A DNA stretch of 64,000 bases from Paraburkholderia kirstenboschensis (GTDB lineage Bacteria; Pseudomonadota; Gammaproteobacteria; Burkholderiales; Burkholderiaceae), in assembly GCF_904848585.1 (NCBI RefSeq), contig NZ_CAJHCR010000003.1, positions 248,001 to 312,000 on the forward strand. The letters run 5' to 3'. The stretch's first letter is position 1, and each line of letters starts with the position of its first letter. The notes beneath the pieces are model-generated. The model searched no databases. It had not been told where the DNA came from and saw only the letters and a program-made list of their open reading frames with translations. The position numbers and the translations under genes were made by a program. Of the stretch, positions 27,193-35,256 are shown piece after piece.

Positions 27193-27645
27193 TCACTCGT
27201 CTTCTTCCTCCAGCCCCGCCAGCAGATCGTCCACGGCGCGATAAACCCGCTCGACGATCTCCGGCCCGACCTTGCGCTCCAGCTCGCGATAGTGCGCCTC
27301 CAGATCCTTCGAGATCACGCGCACCAGTTCGACGCTCGTGTCGGTTAGCGACACCAGCACACGGCGCTGATCTTCAGCGAAACGCTCCTTCGTCACCAGT
27401 TCCATGCTCTCCATGCGCGCGAGCACGCCCGCCATGCTCGGGCTCGAAATCGTGCAGATGTCGGAGATATGGCGCGGCTCCATCGGACCGTGCTCGTTGA
27501 GCGCGCGAATCACACGCCATTGCTGCTCAGTCAAACCATGCGCGGTAATCAACGGGCGAAAACGCTCCATCATTTTTTCTCTGGCGCGCAGCAATAGCAT
27601 CGGCAGGTTGCGGTGCAAAACTCGTGTGGAAGCGGACGAAGACAT
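27193..27645 (-). CDS. hpaR: MarR-type repressor of homoprotocatechuate catabolism
   Basis: The 150-residue protein matches HpaR: RNLPMLLLRAREKMMERFRPL at the start, then a winged helix (LTEQQWRVIRALNEHGPMEPRHISDICTISSPSMAGVLARME pattern). It ends in an acidic EEEDE tail. It is divergent from the hpaG1GEDFHI operon with a 147-bp gap containing a 14-bp palindrome over the operon promoter. In enterics HpaR represses the meta operon until hydroxyphenylacetate or homoprotocatechuate binds; the layout here suggests the same. No clear Shine-Dalgarno precedes its ATG. Confidence 0.9.
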   Translation of the reverse strand: MSSSASTRVLHRNLPMLLLRAREKMMERFRPLITAHGLTEQQWRVIRALNEHGPMEPRHISDICTISSPSMAGVLARMESMELVTKERFAEDQRRVLVSLTDTSVELVRVISKDLEAHYRELERKVGPEIVERVYRAVDDLLAGLEEEDE

Positions 27646-27710
27646 AGTGGACGATAGTTGGAAGCAGCCGTCGAAACTTAAGGGAAAACCCGCGATCAGC
27701 CGACTGGCTA

Positions 27711-27754
27711 TTGACCCTGGATCATATCAAGCGCAATACTACTAACATGTTAGT
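27711..27754 (+). promoter_or_regulatory. hpa operon promoter with overlapping HpaR-type operator
   Basis: A -35 TTGACC (27711-27716) and a -10 AATACT (27735-27740) are spaced 18 bases apart. Directly after the -10 lies the perfect palindrome ACTAACATGTTAGT (27741-27754), which would cover the transcription start. Its position between hpaR and hpaG1 and its MarR-like size make it the probable HpaR site. Confidence 0.7.
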
Positions 27755-27792
27755 GTTTATGCAAAGTATCTATCCAGAGGCACAGCCAGGTC

Positions 27793-28566
27793 ATGTTTGC
27801 ACTTGCCGATCATCTGCTGCACCCCGAAGGCGACGCGCTGCCTCACGATGTAGATGCGCATGCAGCGGCGGCGCTGCTCGCGCGCGGCATCGCCTGCCGT
27901 CCGCCGGTTCGCGGCGCGATCTACGGAACATTGCTCAATGACCGTGCCGCGCTGGAGGCGCTAGGCGATGCAATGCACGCGGCGCCGTACAAGTCACCGC
28001 CGAAAGCGCCGGTTCTCTACCTGAAGCCGCGCAACACACTCGCGGGGCATCGCGCGCAAATCGTCATACCCGACGATACTTTAGGCGTCGAAGTAGGCGC
28101 GTCGCTTGGCATCGTGATTGGGCGCACCGCAACGCGGGTCAGCGCGGCGCATGCGTTCAACTACATTGCGGGCTATACGGTCGTGGCCGATCTCAGCGTG
28201 CCGCATGCGAGCGTCTACAGACCGTCGGTACGCTTTCGCGCCCGCGACGGTTTCTGCGTGATCGGTCCCGCGGTTGTTGCGGCGCGCCACGTTGCGAATC
28301 CCGACGAGTTGGCCATCGCAGTATCGCTCAATGGTGCCGATGCTTTTGCGGCGACCACCGCTTCGTCGGTACGACATGTGGCGCGGCTGCTTGCCGACGT
28401 CACCGACTTCATGACGCTCGCGGCGGGCGACGTCATCACGCTCGGCGTTCCGCATGGCTCGCCGATCGCGCATATCGGCGACGCGGCGACCTTGTCGATC
28501 GGCGCGCTGCCGCCGCTTCACGTGTCGTTCGTCGGCTCAAAAGAATCAGACGGAGAACAGCAATGA
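27793..28566 (+). CDS. hpaG1: HpaG N-terminal-type isomerase/decarboxylase subunit
   Basis: The 257-residue protein belongs to the fumarylacetoacetate hydrolase fold: YKSPPKAPVLYLKPRNT, then a metal-binding VEVGASLGIVIGR and HVANPDEL-type segments. In E. coli one fused HpaG carries two such domains that decarboxylate 5-oxopent-3-ene-1,2,5-tricarboxylate and isomerise the product. Here the halves are separate genes, and this is the first. It is the promoter-proximal gene of the operon and overlaps the second half by ATGA at 28563-28566, favouring equal synthesis of both subunits. Confidence 0.87.
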   Translation: MFALADHLLHPEGDALPHDVDAHAAAALLARGIACRPPVRGAIYGTLLNDRAALEALGDAMHAAPYKSPPKAPVLYLKPRNTLAGHRAQIVIPDDTLGVEVGASLGIVIGRTATRVSAAHAFNYIAGYTVVADLSVPHASVYRPSVRFRARDGFCVIGPAVVAARHVANPDELAIAVSLNGADAFAATTASSVRHVARLLADVTDFMTLAAGDVITLGVPHGSPIAHIGDAATLSIGALPPLHVSFVGSKESDGEQQ

Positions 28567-29321
28567 TGCGCGGCCGTGTTGCGTATGCCGGCGCGATTCA
28601 CGACGCCTATCCGCATTCAGAAGGTGTGCTGCTTGCAGACGGACGCGTGTGTCGCGAAGATCAGGTCGTCTGGCTCTCTCCCATTGAAGTCGGCACCATC
28701 TTCGCGCTCGGCCTGAATTACGCCGAGCACGCGAAGGAGTTGCAATTCAACAAGCAGGAAGAGCCACTCGTTTTCCTGAAGGGACCGGGCACGGTTCTCG
28801 GTCATCGGGGCTTTACGCGCCGCCCGGCCGACGTCGCCTTCATGCACTACGAGTGCGAACTCGCTGTCGTAATCGGCCAGGTCGCGCGCCATGTGACGCG
28901 CGACAATGCGATGCAACACGTGGCCGGCTATACGATCGCCAACGACTACGCGATCCGCGACTACCTTGAAAACTACTACCGCCCCAACCTGCGCGTGAAG
29001 AATCGCGACGGCGGCACGGTGCTCGGCCCATGGTTCGTCGACGCAGCCGACGTTGAAGACGTCTCGCAACTGGAGTTGCGCACGTTCGTCAACGGCACGC
29101 TGCAACAGCGCGGCAACACGCGCGATCTCGTGACCGATATTCCCGCGTTGATCGAATATCTGAGCAGCTTCATGACGCTCGCGCCCGGCGACGTGATCCT
29201 GACAGGCACGCCGGAGGGCATCGTCAACGTGAATGCGGGAGACGAAGTGGTGTGCGAAATAGAAGGCCTCGGCCGTCTCGTCAATACGATTGCATCCGAC
29301 GCGGACTTCGGCCGCGCCTGA
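28563..29321 (+). CDS. hpaG2: HpaG C-terminal-type isomerase/decarboxylase subunit
   Basis: The 252-residue FAH-fold protein starts in an ATGA overlap with hpaG1. Family features are IFALGLNYAEHAKEL, PLVFLKGPGT, the metal ligands in YECELAVVIG and the C-terminal LAPGDVILTGTPEGI. With hpaG1 it should convert the product of HpaF through 2-hydroxyhepta-2,4-diene-1,7-dioate to 2-oxohept-3-ene-1,7-dioate in the cytoplasm. Confidence 0.9.
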   Translation: MMRGRVAYAGAIHDAYPHSEGVLLADGRVCREDQVVWLSPIEVGTIFALGLNYAEHAKELQFNKQEEPLVFLKGPGTVLGHRGFTRRPADVAFMHYECELAVVIGQVARHVTRDNAMQHVAGYTIANDYAIRDYLENYYRPNLRVKNRDGGTVLGPWFVDAADVEDVSQLELRTFVNGTLQQRGNTRDLVTDIPALIEYLSSFMTLAPGDVILTGTPEGIVNVNAGDEVVCEIEGLGRLVNTIASDADFGRA

Positions 29322-29349
29322 CCGCCAGAAAAAAGCAAAGGACAACGCA

Positions 29350-30807
29350 ATGCGAATCGAACATCTGATCAACGGCAAAGCAGGCAGCGCGAAAGACTAC
29401 TTCGAAACGGTCAATCCGGCGACGCAAGAAGTACTTGCCGAGGTGGCCCGCGGCGGAGAGGCGGAAGTCGGCGCCGCGGTGCGAGCCGCAAAGGAAGCGT
29501 TCCCCGCATGGGCAGGCAAGCCCGCAGCGGAACGCGCAAAGCTGATTCGCAAGCTTGGCGAGTTGATTGCGAAGAACGTGCCCGAGATATCGGAAACCGA
29601 AACGAAGGACACGGGCCAGACCATTTCTCAGACGCGCAAGCAACTCGTGCCGCGCGCCGCCGACAACTTCAGCTACTTCGCCGAAATGTGTACGCGCGTG
29701 GATGGCCATACGTACCCCACCGACACGCATCTGAACTACACGCTATTTCATCCGGTCGGCGTGTGTGCGCTCATTTCGCCGTGGAATGTACCGTTCATGA
29801 CAGCCACGTGGAAAGTCGCGCCGTGTCTCGCGTTCGGTAATACCGCAGTTCTGAAGATGAGCGAGCTCTCGCCGCTTACCGCGTCGATGCTCGGCAATCT
29901 CGCGCTCGAAGCGGGGATCCCGGCCGGCGTGCTGAACGTCGTGCATGGTTTCGGCAAGGAAACGGGCGAGCCGCTCGTCGCGCATCCGGACGTGCACGCG
30001 GTTTCCTTCACCGGATCGACTGCGACGGGCAACCGGATCGTGCAGAGCGCCGGGCTCAAGAAGTTTTCGATGGAACTCGGCGGCAAGTCGCCGTTCGTGA
30101 TTTTCGACGACGCGGATTTCGAACGCGCGCTGGATGCCGCCGTATTCATGATCTTCTCGAACAACGGCGAACGCTGTACCGCCGGCTCGCGCATTCTCGT
30201 GCAGAAGTCCATTTACGCGAAATTCGCTGAACGTTTTGTCGAACGTGCGAAGCGTCTCACGGTTGGCGATCCGCTTGCCGACAGCACGATCATTGGACCG
30301 ATGATCAGCCAGGGGCATCTGGCGAAAGTGCGCAGCTATATCGAACTCGGGCCGAAAGAAGGCGCAACGCTTGCCTGCGGCGGTCTCGACATGCCCGAGT
30401 TGCCCGACTCGATGCGCCAGGGCAACTTCGTGATGCCCACGGTATTCGTCGACGTAGACAACCGCATGCGTATAGCGCAGGAAGAAATCTTCGGCCCGGT
30501 TGCATGCCTGATCCCATTCGACGACGAAGCCGACGCGATCAGACTCGCGAACGACATCTCATACGGTCTGTCGAGCTACATCTGGACGGAGAACACGGGG
30601 CGCGCGCATCGTGTCGCGGCCGCCGTCGAAGCCGGCATGTGCTTCGTCAACAGCCAGAACGTGCGCGACCTGCGTCAGCCGTTCGGCGGCACGAAGGCAT
30701 CGGGCGTGGGGCGCGAAGGCGGTACGTGGAGCTATGAAGTGTTCCTCGAACCGAAGAACGTTTGCGTGTCGCTCGGTTCGCATCACATCCCACGCTGGGG
30801 CGTCTGA
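29350..30807 (+). CDS. hpaE: 5-carboxymethyl-2-hydroxymuconate semialdehyde dehydrogenase
   Basis: The start at 29350 (MRIEHLINGK) matches the normal HpaE beginning; twenty further in-frame codons upstream overlap the end of hpaG2 and are not used. The 485-residue ALDH has SPWNVPFMTATWKVAPCLAFGN, FTGSTATGNRI, the general base in MELGGKSPF and the catalytic Cys in FSNNGERCTAGSRI. It oxidises the ring-cleavage semialdehyde from HpaD with NAD. Position between hpaG2 and hpaD and overall sequence support HpaE rather than another ALDH. Confidence 0.92.
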   Translation: MRIEHLINGKAGSAKDYFETVNPATQEVLAEVARGGEAEVGAAVRAAKEAFPAWAGKPAAERAKLIRKLGELIAKNVPEISETETKDTGQTISQTRKQLVPRAADNFSYFAEMCTRVDGHTYPTDTHLNYTLFHPVGVCALISPWNVPFMTATWKVAPCLAFGNTAVLKMSELSPLTASMLGNLALEAGIPAGVLNVVHGFGKETGEPLVAHPDVHAVSFTGSTATGNRIVQSAGLKKFSMELGGKSPFVIFDDADFERALDAAVFMIFSNNGERCTAGSRILVQKSIYAKFAERFVERAKRLTVGDPLADSTIIGPMISQGHLAKVRSYIELGPKEGATLACGGLDMPELPDSMRQGNFVMPTVFVDVDNRMRIAQEEIFGPVACLIPFDDEADAIRLANDISYGLSSYIWTENTGRAHRVAAAVEAGMCFVNSQNVRDLRQPFGGTKASGVGREGGTWSYEVFLEPKNVCVSLGSHHIPRWGV

Positions 30808-30869
30808 CACGCCGGCATGTCGACCGCGAGGCGCACTGCGTTTCGCGACATAAACAAGAGGAGACCGCG

Positions 30870-31733
30870 ATGGGCAAACTCGCGCTGGCAGCAAAAGTGA
30901 CACACGTGCCGTCGTTATATCTGTCCGAGCTCGACGGTCCGCACAAGGGTTGCCGTCAGCCCGCAATCGACGGCCATCGTGAAATCGGCCGGCGTTGCCG
31001 CGAACTGGGCGTGGATACGATCGTCGTATTCGACGTGCATTGGCTCGTCAACAGCGAGTACCACATCAATTGCGCGCCGAAGTTCGAAGGCATCTACACG
31101 AGCAACGAACTACCGCATTTCATCAAGAACATGCCCTACGCGTACCCGGGCAACGTGGACCTCGGCAATCTGATTGCGGAAGTGGCCAACGAAATGGGTG
31201 TGAAAAGCCGCGCGCATAGCGAGACCACGCTCGAACTCGAATACGGCACGCTGGTGCCGATGCGCTATATGAATGGCGATCAGCACTTCAAGGCAGTGTC
31301 GGTAGCCGGCTGGTGCATGTGGCATGACCTTGAAACAAGCGCGCGCTTCGGTCTCGCGGTGCGCAAGGCGATCGAAGAGCGTTACGACGGCACCGTTGCG
31401 ATCCTGGCAAGCGGTTCGCTTAGTCACCATTTTGCCAACAACGGCACCGCCGAGCAGTTCATGCATAAGGTCTGGAGTCCGTTTCTCGAACAGATGGACC
31501 GCCGGGTTGTCGAGTTGTGGGAAGCCGGCGACTGGAAGACTTTCTGCGAAATGCTGCCGCTTTACAACGAGAAATGCTGGGGCGAAGGCGGCATGCACGA
31601 CACGGCGATGCTGCTAGGCGCGCTCGGCTGGGACCGCTATGACGGCAAGGTGGAAGTCGTCACGCCGTATTTCGGCAGTTCGGGTACCGGACAGATCAAT
31701 GCGATCTTTCCGGTGACTCCGCTAATCGCCTGA
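30870..31733 (+). CDS. hpaD: 3,4-dihydroxyphenylacetate 2,3-dioxygenase
   Basis: ATG 30870 follows AAGAGGAGA, which fixes the start. The 287-residue protein is a class III (LigB-type) extradiol dioxygenase. Likely iron and substrate residues sit in VTHVPSLYLSELDGPHKGC and VVFDVHWLVNSEYHINC, and the conserved GSLSHHFANNG is present. It opens homoprotocatechuate at the 2,3 bond to give 5-carboxymethyl-2-hydroxymuconic semialdehyde, the first step encoded in this operon. Confidence 0.92.
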   Translation: MGKLALAAKVTHVPSLYLSELDGPHKGCRQPAIDGHREIGRRCRELGVDTIVVFDVHWLVNSEYHINCAPKFEGIYTSNELPHFIKNMPYAYPGNVDLGNLIAEVANEMGVKSRAHSETTLELEYGTLVPMRYMNGDQHFKAVSVAGWCMWHDLETSARFGLAVRKAIEERYDGTVAILASGSLSHHFANNGTAEQFMHKVWSPFLEQMDRRVVELWEAGDWKTFCEMLPLYNEKCWGEGGMHDTAMLLGALGWDRYDGKVEVVTPYFGSSGTGQINAIFPVTPLIA

Positions 31734-31753
31734 CTTGCGTAAAGGAGACTGAC

Positions 31754-32155
31754 GTGCCGCATCTGACACTCGAGTACAGCGCGAATCTCGCTGACGCAGA
31801 AAGTATGAGCCGCCTGTGCAATACGCTCGCTCAATGCCTCGCCGAACAGCGCGATAACGAACAGCGTGTCTATCCGCCTGGCGGCATTCGCGTCCGCGCA
31901 TTGCGGTGTGAACACTATTGCATCGCAGACGGACGCGCCGACGCAGCATTTCTCCACGCAAACCTGAAGATTGCCGCGGGCCGCTCCGATGCCATAAAGA
32001 AGGCAACGGGCGACGCGCTATTCGCGCTCATCAAGCAACACTTTGCCAATGAGTTTGAACAAAGCGGGCTAGCGTTGTCGCTGGAGATCAACGAATTCAG
32101 CGAAGCCGGCACCTGGAAGCATAACAACCTGCACGCGCGGCTCAAAGCGCAGTAG
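31754..32155 (+). CDS. hpaF: 5-carboxymethyl-2-hydroxymuconate delta-isomerase
   Basis: GTG 31754 is the start, after AAAGGAGACTGAC. Residue 2 is proline, the catalytic base of the tautomerase superfamily once the initiator Met is removed. The 133-residue length and the sequence PHLTLEYSANL fit HpaF/CHMI. It ketonises 5-carboxymethyl-2-hydroxymuconate before HpaG decarboxylation. GTG start and RBS are both clear. Confidence 0.88.
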   Translation: MPHLTLEYSANLADAESMSRLCNTLAQCLAEQRDNEQRVYPPGGIRVRALRCEHYCIADGRADAAFLHANLKIAAGRSDAIKKATGDALFALIKQHFANEFEQSGLALSLEINEFSEAGTWKHNNLHARLKAQ

Positions 32156-32197
32156 CGAGCCGGAACACACTGTCAGCGGCTCAATAGAGAACCCATC

Positions 32198-33001
32198 ATG
32201 CTAGACCAACAAACCATTCGCGAGCTCGCCGCGCAACTCGACAACGCAGAGAAAACGCGCACCCAATTGCGCCACTTTTCCGCGGCGTATCCGCAGATGA
32301 CTGTCGAAGACGGTTACGCGATTCAGCGCGAATGGGTGAACCTCAAGCTTGCCGAAGGACATGTGATCAAGGGGCGCAAGATCGGCCTCACGTCGCGCGC
32401 TATGCAGCGTTCTTCGCAGATCGACGAGCCGGACTATGCGCCGCTGCTCGACAGCATGTTCATCGAAAACGGTCAGGACATTCGCGCGGACCGCTTCATT
32501 GCGCCGCGCGTCGAAGTCGAACTTGCGTTTGTGCTGAGCAGGCCCCTGAAAGGCCCAGGCGTCACGCTGTTCGATGTGCTCGATGCAACGGCTTATGTGA
32601 CGCCCGCCGTGGAAATCATCGACGCGCGCATCGAGCAGTTCGACCGGGAAACGCGTGCCCCGCGTAAGGTCTACGACACCATCTCCGACTTCGCAGCCAA
32701 TGCGGGCATCGTGCTGGGCGGGCGTCCGGTGCGTCCGCTCGATGTCGATCTTCGCTGGGTCGGCGCGTTGCTTTACAAAAACGGCGCCGTCGAAGAAAGC
32801 GGGCTCGCAGCGGCGGTGTTGAATCATCCGGCTACGGGCGTCGCGTGGCTCGCGAACAAGATCGCCCCATACGACGAAATGCTGAATGCGAACGACGTGA
32901 TTCTGAGCGGTTCATTCACGAGCCCGATTCCCGCCAGAGCGGGCGACACTTTCCATGTCGATTACGGTCCGCTTGGCGGCATCGGTTTGAACTTCATTTG
33001 A
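32198..33001 (+). CDS. hpaH: 2-oxo-hept-4-ene-1,7-dioate hydratase
   Basis: The 267-residue protein matches the HpaH/MhpD hydratase family: [27 protein letters not shown] near residues 45-70, [11 protein letters not shown] (metal ligand region) and a C-terminal [18 protein letters not shown]. It adds water to the unsaturated oxo-dioate made by HpaG, giving 2,4-dihydroxyhept-2-ene-1,7-dioate. It is followed by hpaI after eight bases. Confidence 0.9.
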   Translation: MLDQQTIRELAAQLDNAEKTRTQLRHFSAAYPQMTVEDGYAIQREWVNLKLAEGHVIKGRKIGLTSRAMQRSSQIDEPDYAPLLDSMFIENGQDIRADRFIAPRVEVELAFVLSRPLKGPGVTLFDVLDATAYVTPAVEIIDARIEQFDRETRAPRKVYDTISDFAANAGIVLGGRPVRPLDVDLRWVGALLYKNGAVEESGLAAAVLNHPATGVAWLANKIAPYDEMLNANDVILSGSFTSPIPARAGDTFHVDYGPLGGIGLNFI

Positions 33002-33009
33002 GCACGCAC

Positions 33010-33813
33010 ATGTCCCTGCCGCAAAACGCATTCAAACGCGCACTGCATGAAGGTACGCCGCAATTCGGCTTGTGGGCGGCGCTGGCCGACGCCTACGTTA
33101 CCGAGTTGCTCGCCACCGCCGGTTTCGACTGGCTGCTGATCGACAACGAGCACGCACCGAACGACCTGCGCAGCACGCTCGCGCAGTTGCAGGCGGTGGC
33201 GGCTTATACGTCGCATCCGGTGGTACGTCCCGTGCGAAGCGATAGCGCATTGATCAAACAGTTGCTCGACATCGGCGCGCAGACGCTATTGCTGCCGATG
33301 ATCGACACCGCCGACCAGGCGGCCGACGCGGTGGCGGCAACGCGCTATCCGCCGCAAGGCATTCGCGGCGTGGGCAGCGCATTGGCGCGCGCGTCGCGTT
33401 GGAACCGCATTCCCGACTACCTGAACCGGGCCGCAGACGAACTATGTGTACTGGTGCAGGTGGAGACCGTGGAAGGCATGAATAACCTGCCGGCGATTGC
33501 CGCTATCGACGGCGTCGATGGCGTGTTTTTCGGACCAGCAGATCTGAGTGCGTCGATGGGCCTGCTCGGCAAACCCGGCGACGCCAGCGTGCGCGAGGCG
33601 ATTCGCGGTGGCATCGAAAGCGTACGGCGTGCGGGCAAGGCAGCGGGCGTGCTCGCGCCGGATCGGGCGATCGCCGAAGAATATCTCGCGGCCGGCGCGA
33701 CGTTTGTCGCTGTGGGAACGGATACGGGATTGCTGAGCCGCGCGGCAGCAGATCTGGCGGCTTCGTATAAGAACGCTGCGGGATCGCACGTCACCGAGCG
33801 GGGCGGGTACTAA
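33010..33813 (+). CDS. hpaI: 4-hydroxy-2-oxoheptanedioate aldolase
   Basis: ATG 33010 ([12 protein letters not shown]) agrees with known HpaI starts; the longer upstream frame overlaps hpaH. The 267-residue class II aldolase has [31 protein letters not shown], the metal-binding [11 protein letters not shown] and [12 protein letters not shown]. It splits 4-hydroxy-2-oxoheptanedioate into pyruvate and succinate semialdehyde, ending the pathway. It is the last gene of the operon. HpaBC hydroxylase and a transporter are not in the window, so 4-hydroxyphenylacetate entry must be encoded elsewhere. Confidence 0.92.
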   Translation: MSLPQNAFKRALHEGTPQFGLWAALADAYVTELLATAGFDWLLIDNEHAPNDLRSTLAQLQAVAAYTSHPVVRPVRSDSALIKQLLDIGAQTLLLPMIDTADQAADAVAATRYPPQGIRGVGSALARASRWNRIPDYLNRAADELCVLVQVETVEGMNNLPAIAAIDGVDGVFFGPADLSASMGLLGKPGDASVREAIRGGIESVRRAGKAAGVLAPDRAIAEEYLAAGATFVAVGTDTGLLSRAAADLAASYKNAAGSHVTERGGY

Positions 33814-33863
33814 AGGCCGCGATCAAGGCCCGAAGGCAATGGCGTTTCCTCATGCCTCGCGGC

Positions 33864-33893
33864 TTGACATTTATATACTCCGTGAGGTATATA
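33864..33893 (+). promoter_or_regulatory. Promoter with internal inverted repeat, ArsR-type operator
   Basis: A perfect -35 TTGACA (33864-33869) and a -10 TATATA (33888-33893) are spaced 18 bases apart. The inverted repeat TATATAC (33872-33878) / GTATATA (33887-33893) spans the spacer and the -10, an ideal site for repression by the ArsR-type product. The -10 ends six bases before ATG 33900, so transcription should start at or next to the start codon (leaderless mRNA). Confidence 0.75.
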
Positions 33894-33899
33894 AGCACC

Positions 33900-34235
33900 A
33901 TGGACTCAACATTCGCCATCATCGCCGAGCCGAGCCGCCGCGCTATCCTCAGTCTGCTTGCATCGTCCGAGCAATCCGTGGGCGATATCGAGGAGCAGCT
34001 CAAGCTCTCGCAGCCCTCTGTTTCAAAGCATTTACGAGTGCTTCGAGACGCCGGCTTCGTGGAGTCGCGTGTCGACGCGCAGCGGCGTGTGTATCGGATC
34101 AAACCCGAGCCGCTCATGGAAATCGACGCCTGGCTCGCTCCGTTTCGCCGTTTCTGGTCGGTTCATCTCGACGCGCTCGAGCGTCATCTCGATCAGACCC
34201 ATCCCGCACCGCCCCGCAAGGAGAAGAAGCGATGA
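33900..34235 (+). CDS. ArsR-family transcriptional regulator
   Basis: ATG 33900 (MDSTFAIIAEPSRR) is preferred to upstream in-frame starts because those fall inside the promoter. The 111-residue winged-helix protein has IIAEPSRRAILSLLASSEQSVGDIEEQ, LSQPSVSKHLRVLRDAGFV and a wing VDAQRRVYRI. It lacks the CxC metal motif of ArsR/SmtB sensors and belongs to the metal-independent SdpR/YczG-like subgroup. Such regulators typically control a cotranscribed SRPBCC gene, as here. It overlaps that gene by ATGA. With no 5' leader predicted, translation probably starts without a Shine-Dalgarno. Confidence 0.88.
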   Translation: MDSTFAIIAEPSRRAILSLLASSEQSVGDIEEQLKLSQPSVSKHLRVLRDAGFVESRVDAQRRVYRIKPEPLMEIDAWLAPFRRFWSVHLDALERHLDQTHPAPPRKEKKR

Positions 34236-34759
34236 GCAATCGCGAGTCTTACAGGCCCGGTCCCGCAGCCGGGGCCAAAGTTCAGAAAGACGGAGACCGG
34301 TGGACACTCGTCCTCGTGCGTGAGCTGCGCCATTCGCCGGATAAAGTGTGGCAAGCGCTGACGGATCCCGCCAGCCTGCGCGAATGGGCACCGTTCGACG
34401 CCGACCACAGCCTCGCCTCGGTCGGTCCAGTGAAGCTCTCCACGGTGGGTACGCCCACACCGCAAGTGTCCGAAACCCAGGTGACGCGCGCCGACCCGCC
34501 CAACCTGCTCGAGTATCGCTGGGGCGAGAACGATCTTCGCTGGCAACTCGAAGCGCTCGGCGACGGCACGCGTCTCACGCTGTGGCACAACATCGATCGC
34601 AACTTCATATCGATGGGTGCAGCCGGCTGGCACATCTGCCTCGACGTGCTCGACCGTTTGCTTGCCGACGATCCAATTGGACGTATCGTCGCCGGCGAAG
34701 CAATGAAATTCGAGTGGCCGCGCCTGAATACCGAATACGCAAAGCAGTTCGCCCTTTGA
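34232..34759 (+). CDS. SRPBCC / AHSA1 domain protein
   Basis: ATG 34232 lies in an ATGA overlap with the ArsR gene and follows AAGGAGAAGAAG. The 175-residue product has the AHSA1-type opening LVLVRELRHSPDKVWQALTDPASLREWAPF and ends with the usual W-x-x-CLDVLDRLL helix and an EW segment. These proteins have a deep hydrophobic pocket; the ligand is unknown. The ArsR-SRPBCC-DUF1801 order is common in soil bacteria and suggests a small-molecule response unit. Confidence 0.85.
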   Translation: MSNRESYRPGPAAGAKVQKDGDRWTLVLVRELRHSPDKVWQALTDPASLREWAPFDADHSLASVGPVKLSTVGTPTPQVSETQVTRADPPNLLEYRWGENDLRWQLEALGDGTRLTLWHNIDRNFISMGAAGWHICLDVLDRLLADDPIGRIVAGEAMKFEWPRLNTEYAKQFAL

Positions 34760-34783
34760 ACCGGTAAAGCCGAGGAAAACGAT

Positions 34784-35200
34784 ATGAACCGCTCCGCTTC
34801 CACAGAAACCCAGTCGGCCTCCGAACTGATCGACCAAAGAATCGCGGACCTCGGAGACTGGCGCGGGACTACCCTGAGCGCAATGCGCAAGCTCATCAAG
34901 CAGGCGGATCCGGATGTGGTGGAAGAATGGAAGTGGATGGGCACGCCTGTGTGGTCGCATGACGGAATCATCTGCACAGGCGAGTCTTACAAGTCGGTCG
35001 TGAAACTGACGTTCGCAAAGGGAGCATCGTTAGAAGACCCGGCGAAGCTTTTCAACTCGAGTCTCGACGGAAACGTGCGGCGCGCAATCGACATCCATGA
35101 GGGGGAAGAACTCGACGCGAATGCGTTCAAGGCCCTCATTCGAGCCGCAATCGCGCTCAACACGTCCAGCAAAAAGCCAAAGCCGAAGCGGGCGAAGTAG
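34784..35200 (+). CDS. DUF1801 (YdhG-like) protein
   Basis: ATG 34784 follows CGAGGAAAACGAT. The 138-residue protein contains the DUF1801 core: LRGTTL-like start, IKQADPDVVEEWKWMGTPVWSHDGIICTGESYKSVVKLTF, then an LDGNVRRAIDIHEGEELDANAFKALI helix pair. The C-terminus is Lys-rich (SSKKPKPKRAK). It lies 24 bases after the SRPBCC gene and should share its promoter. Function of the family is unknown. Confidence 0.85.
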   Translation: MNRSASTETQSASELIDQRIADLGDWRGTTLSAMRKLIKQADPDVVEEWKWMGTPVWSHDGIICTGESYKSVVKLTFAKGASLEDPAKLFNSSLDGNVRRAIDIHEGEELDANAFKALIRAAIALNTSSKKPKPKRAK

Positions 35201-35256
35201 CTCGCGGCTCGAAGCCGCATTGCCGGCGAGTAGTGGCCGGCTTGCATTCCTCCCGA

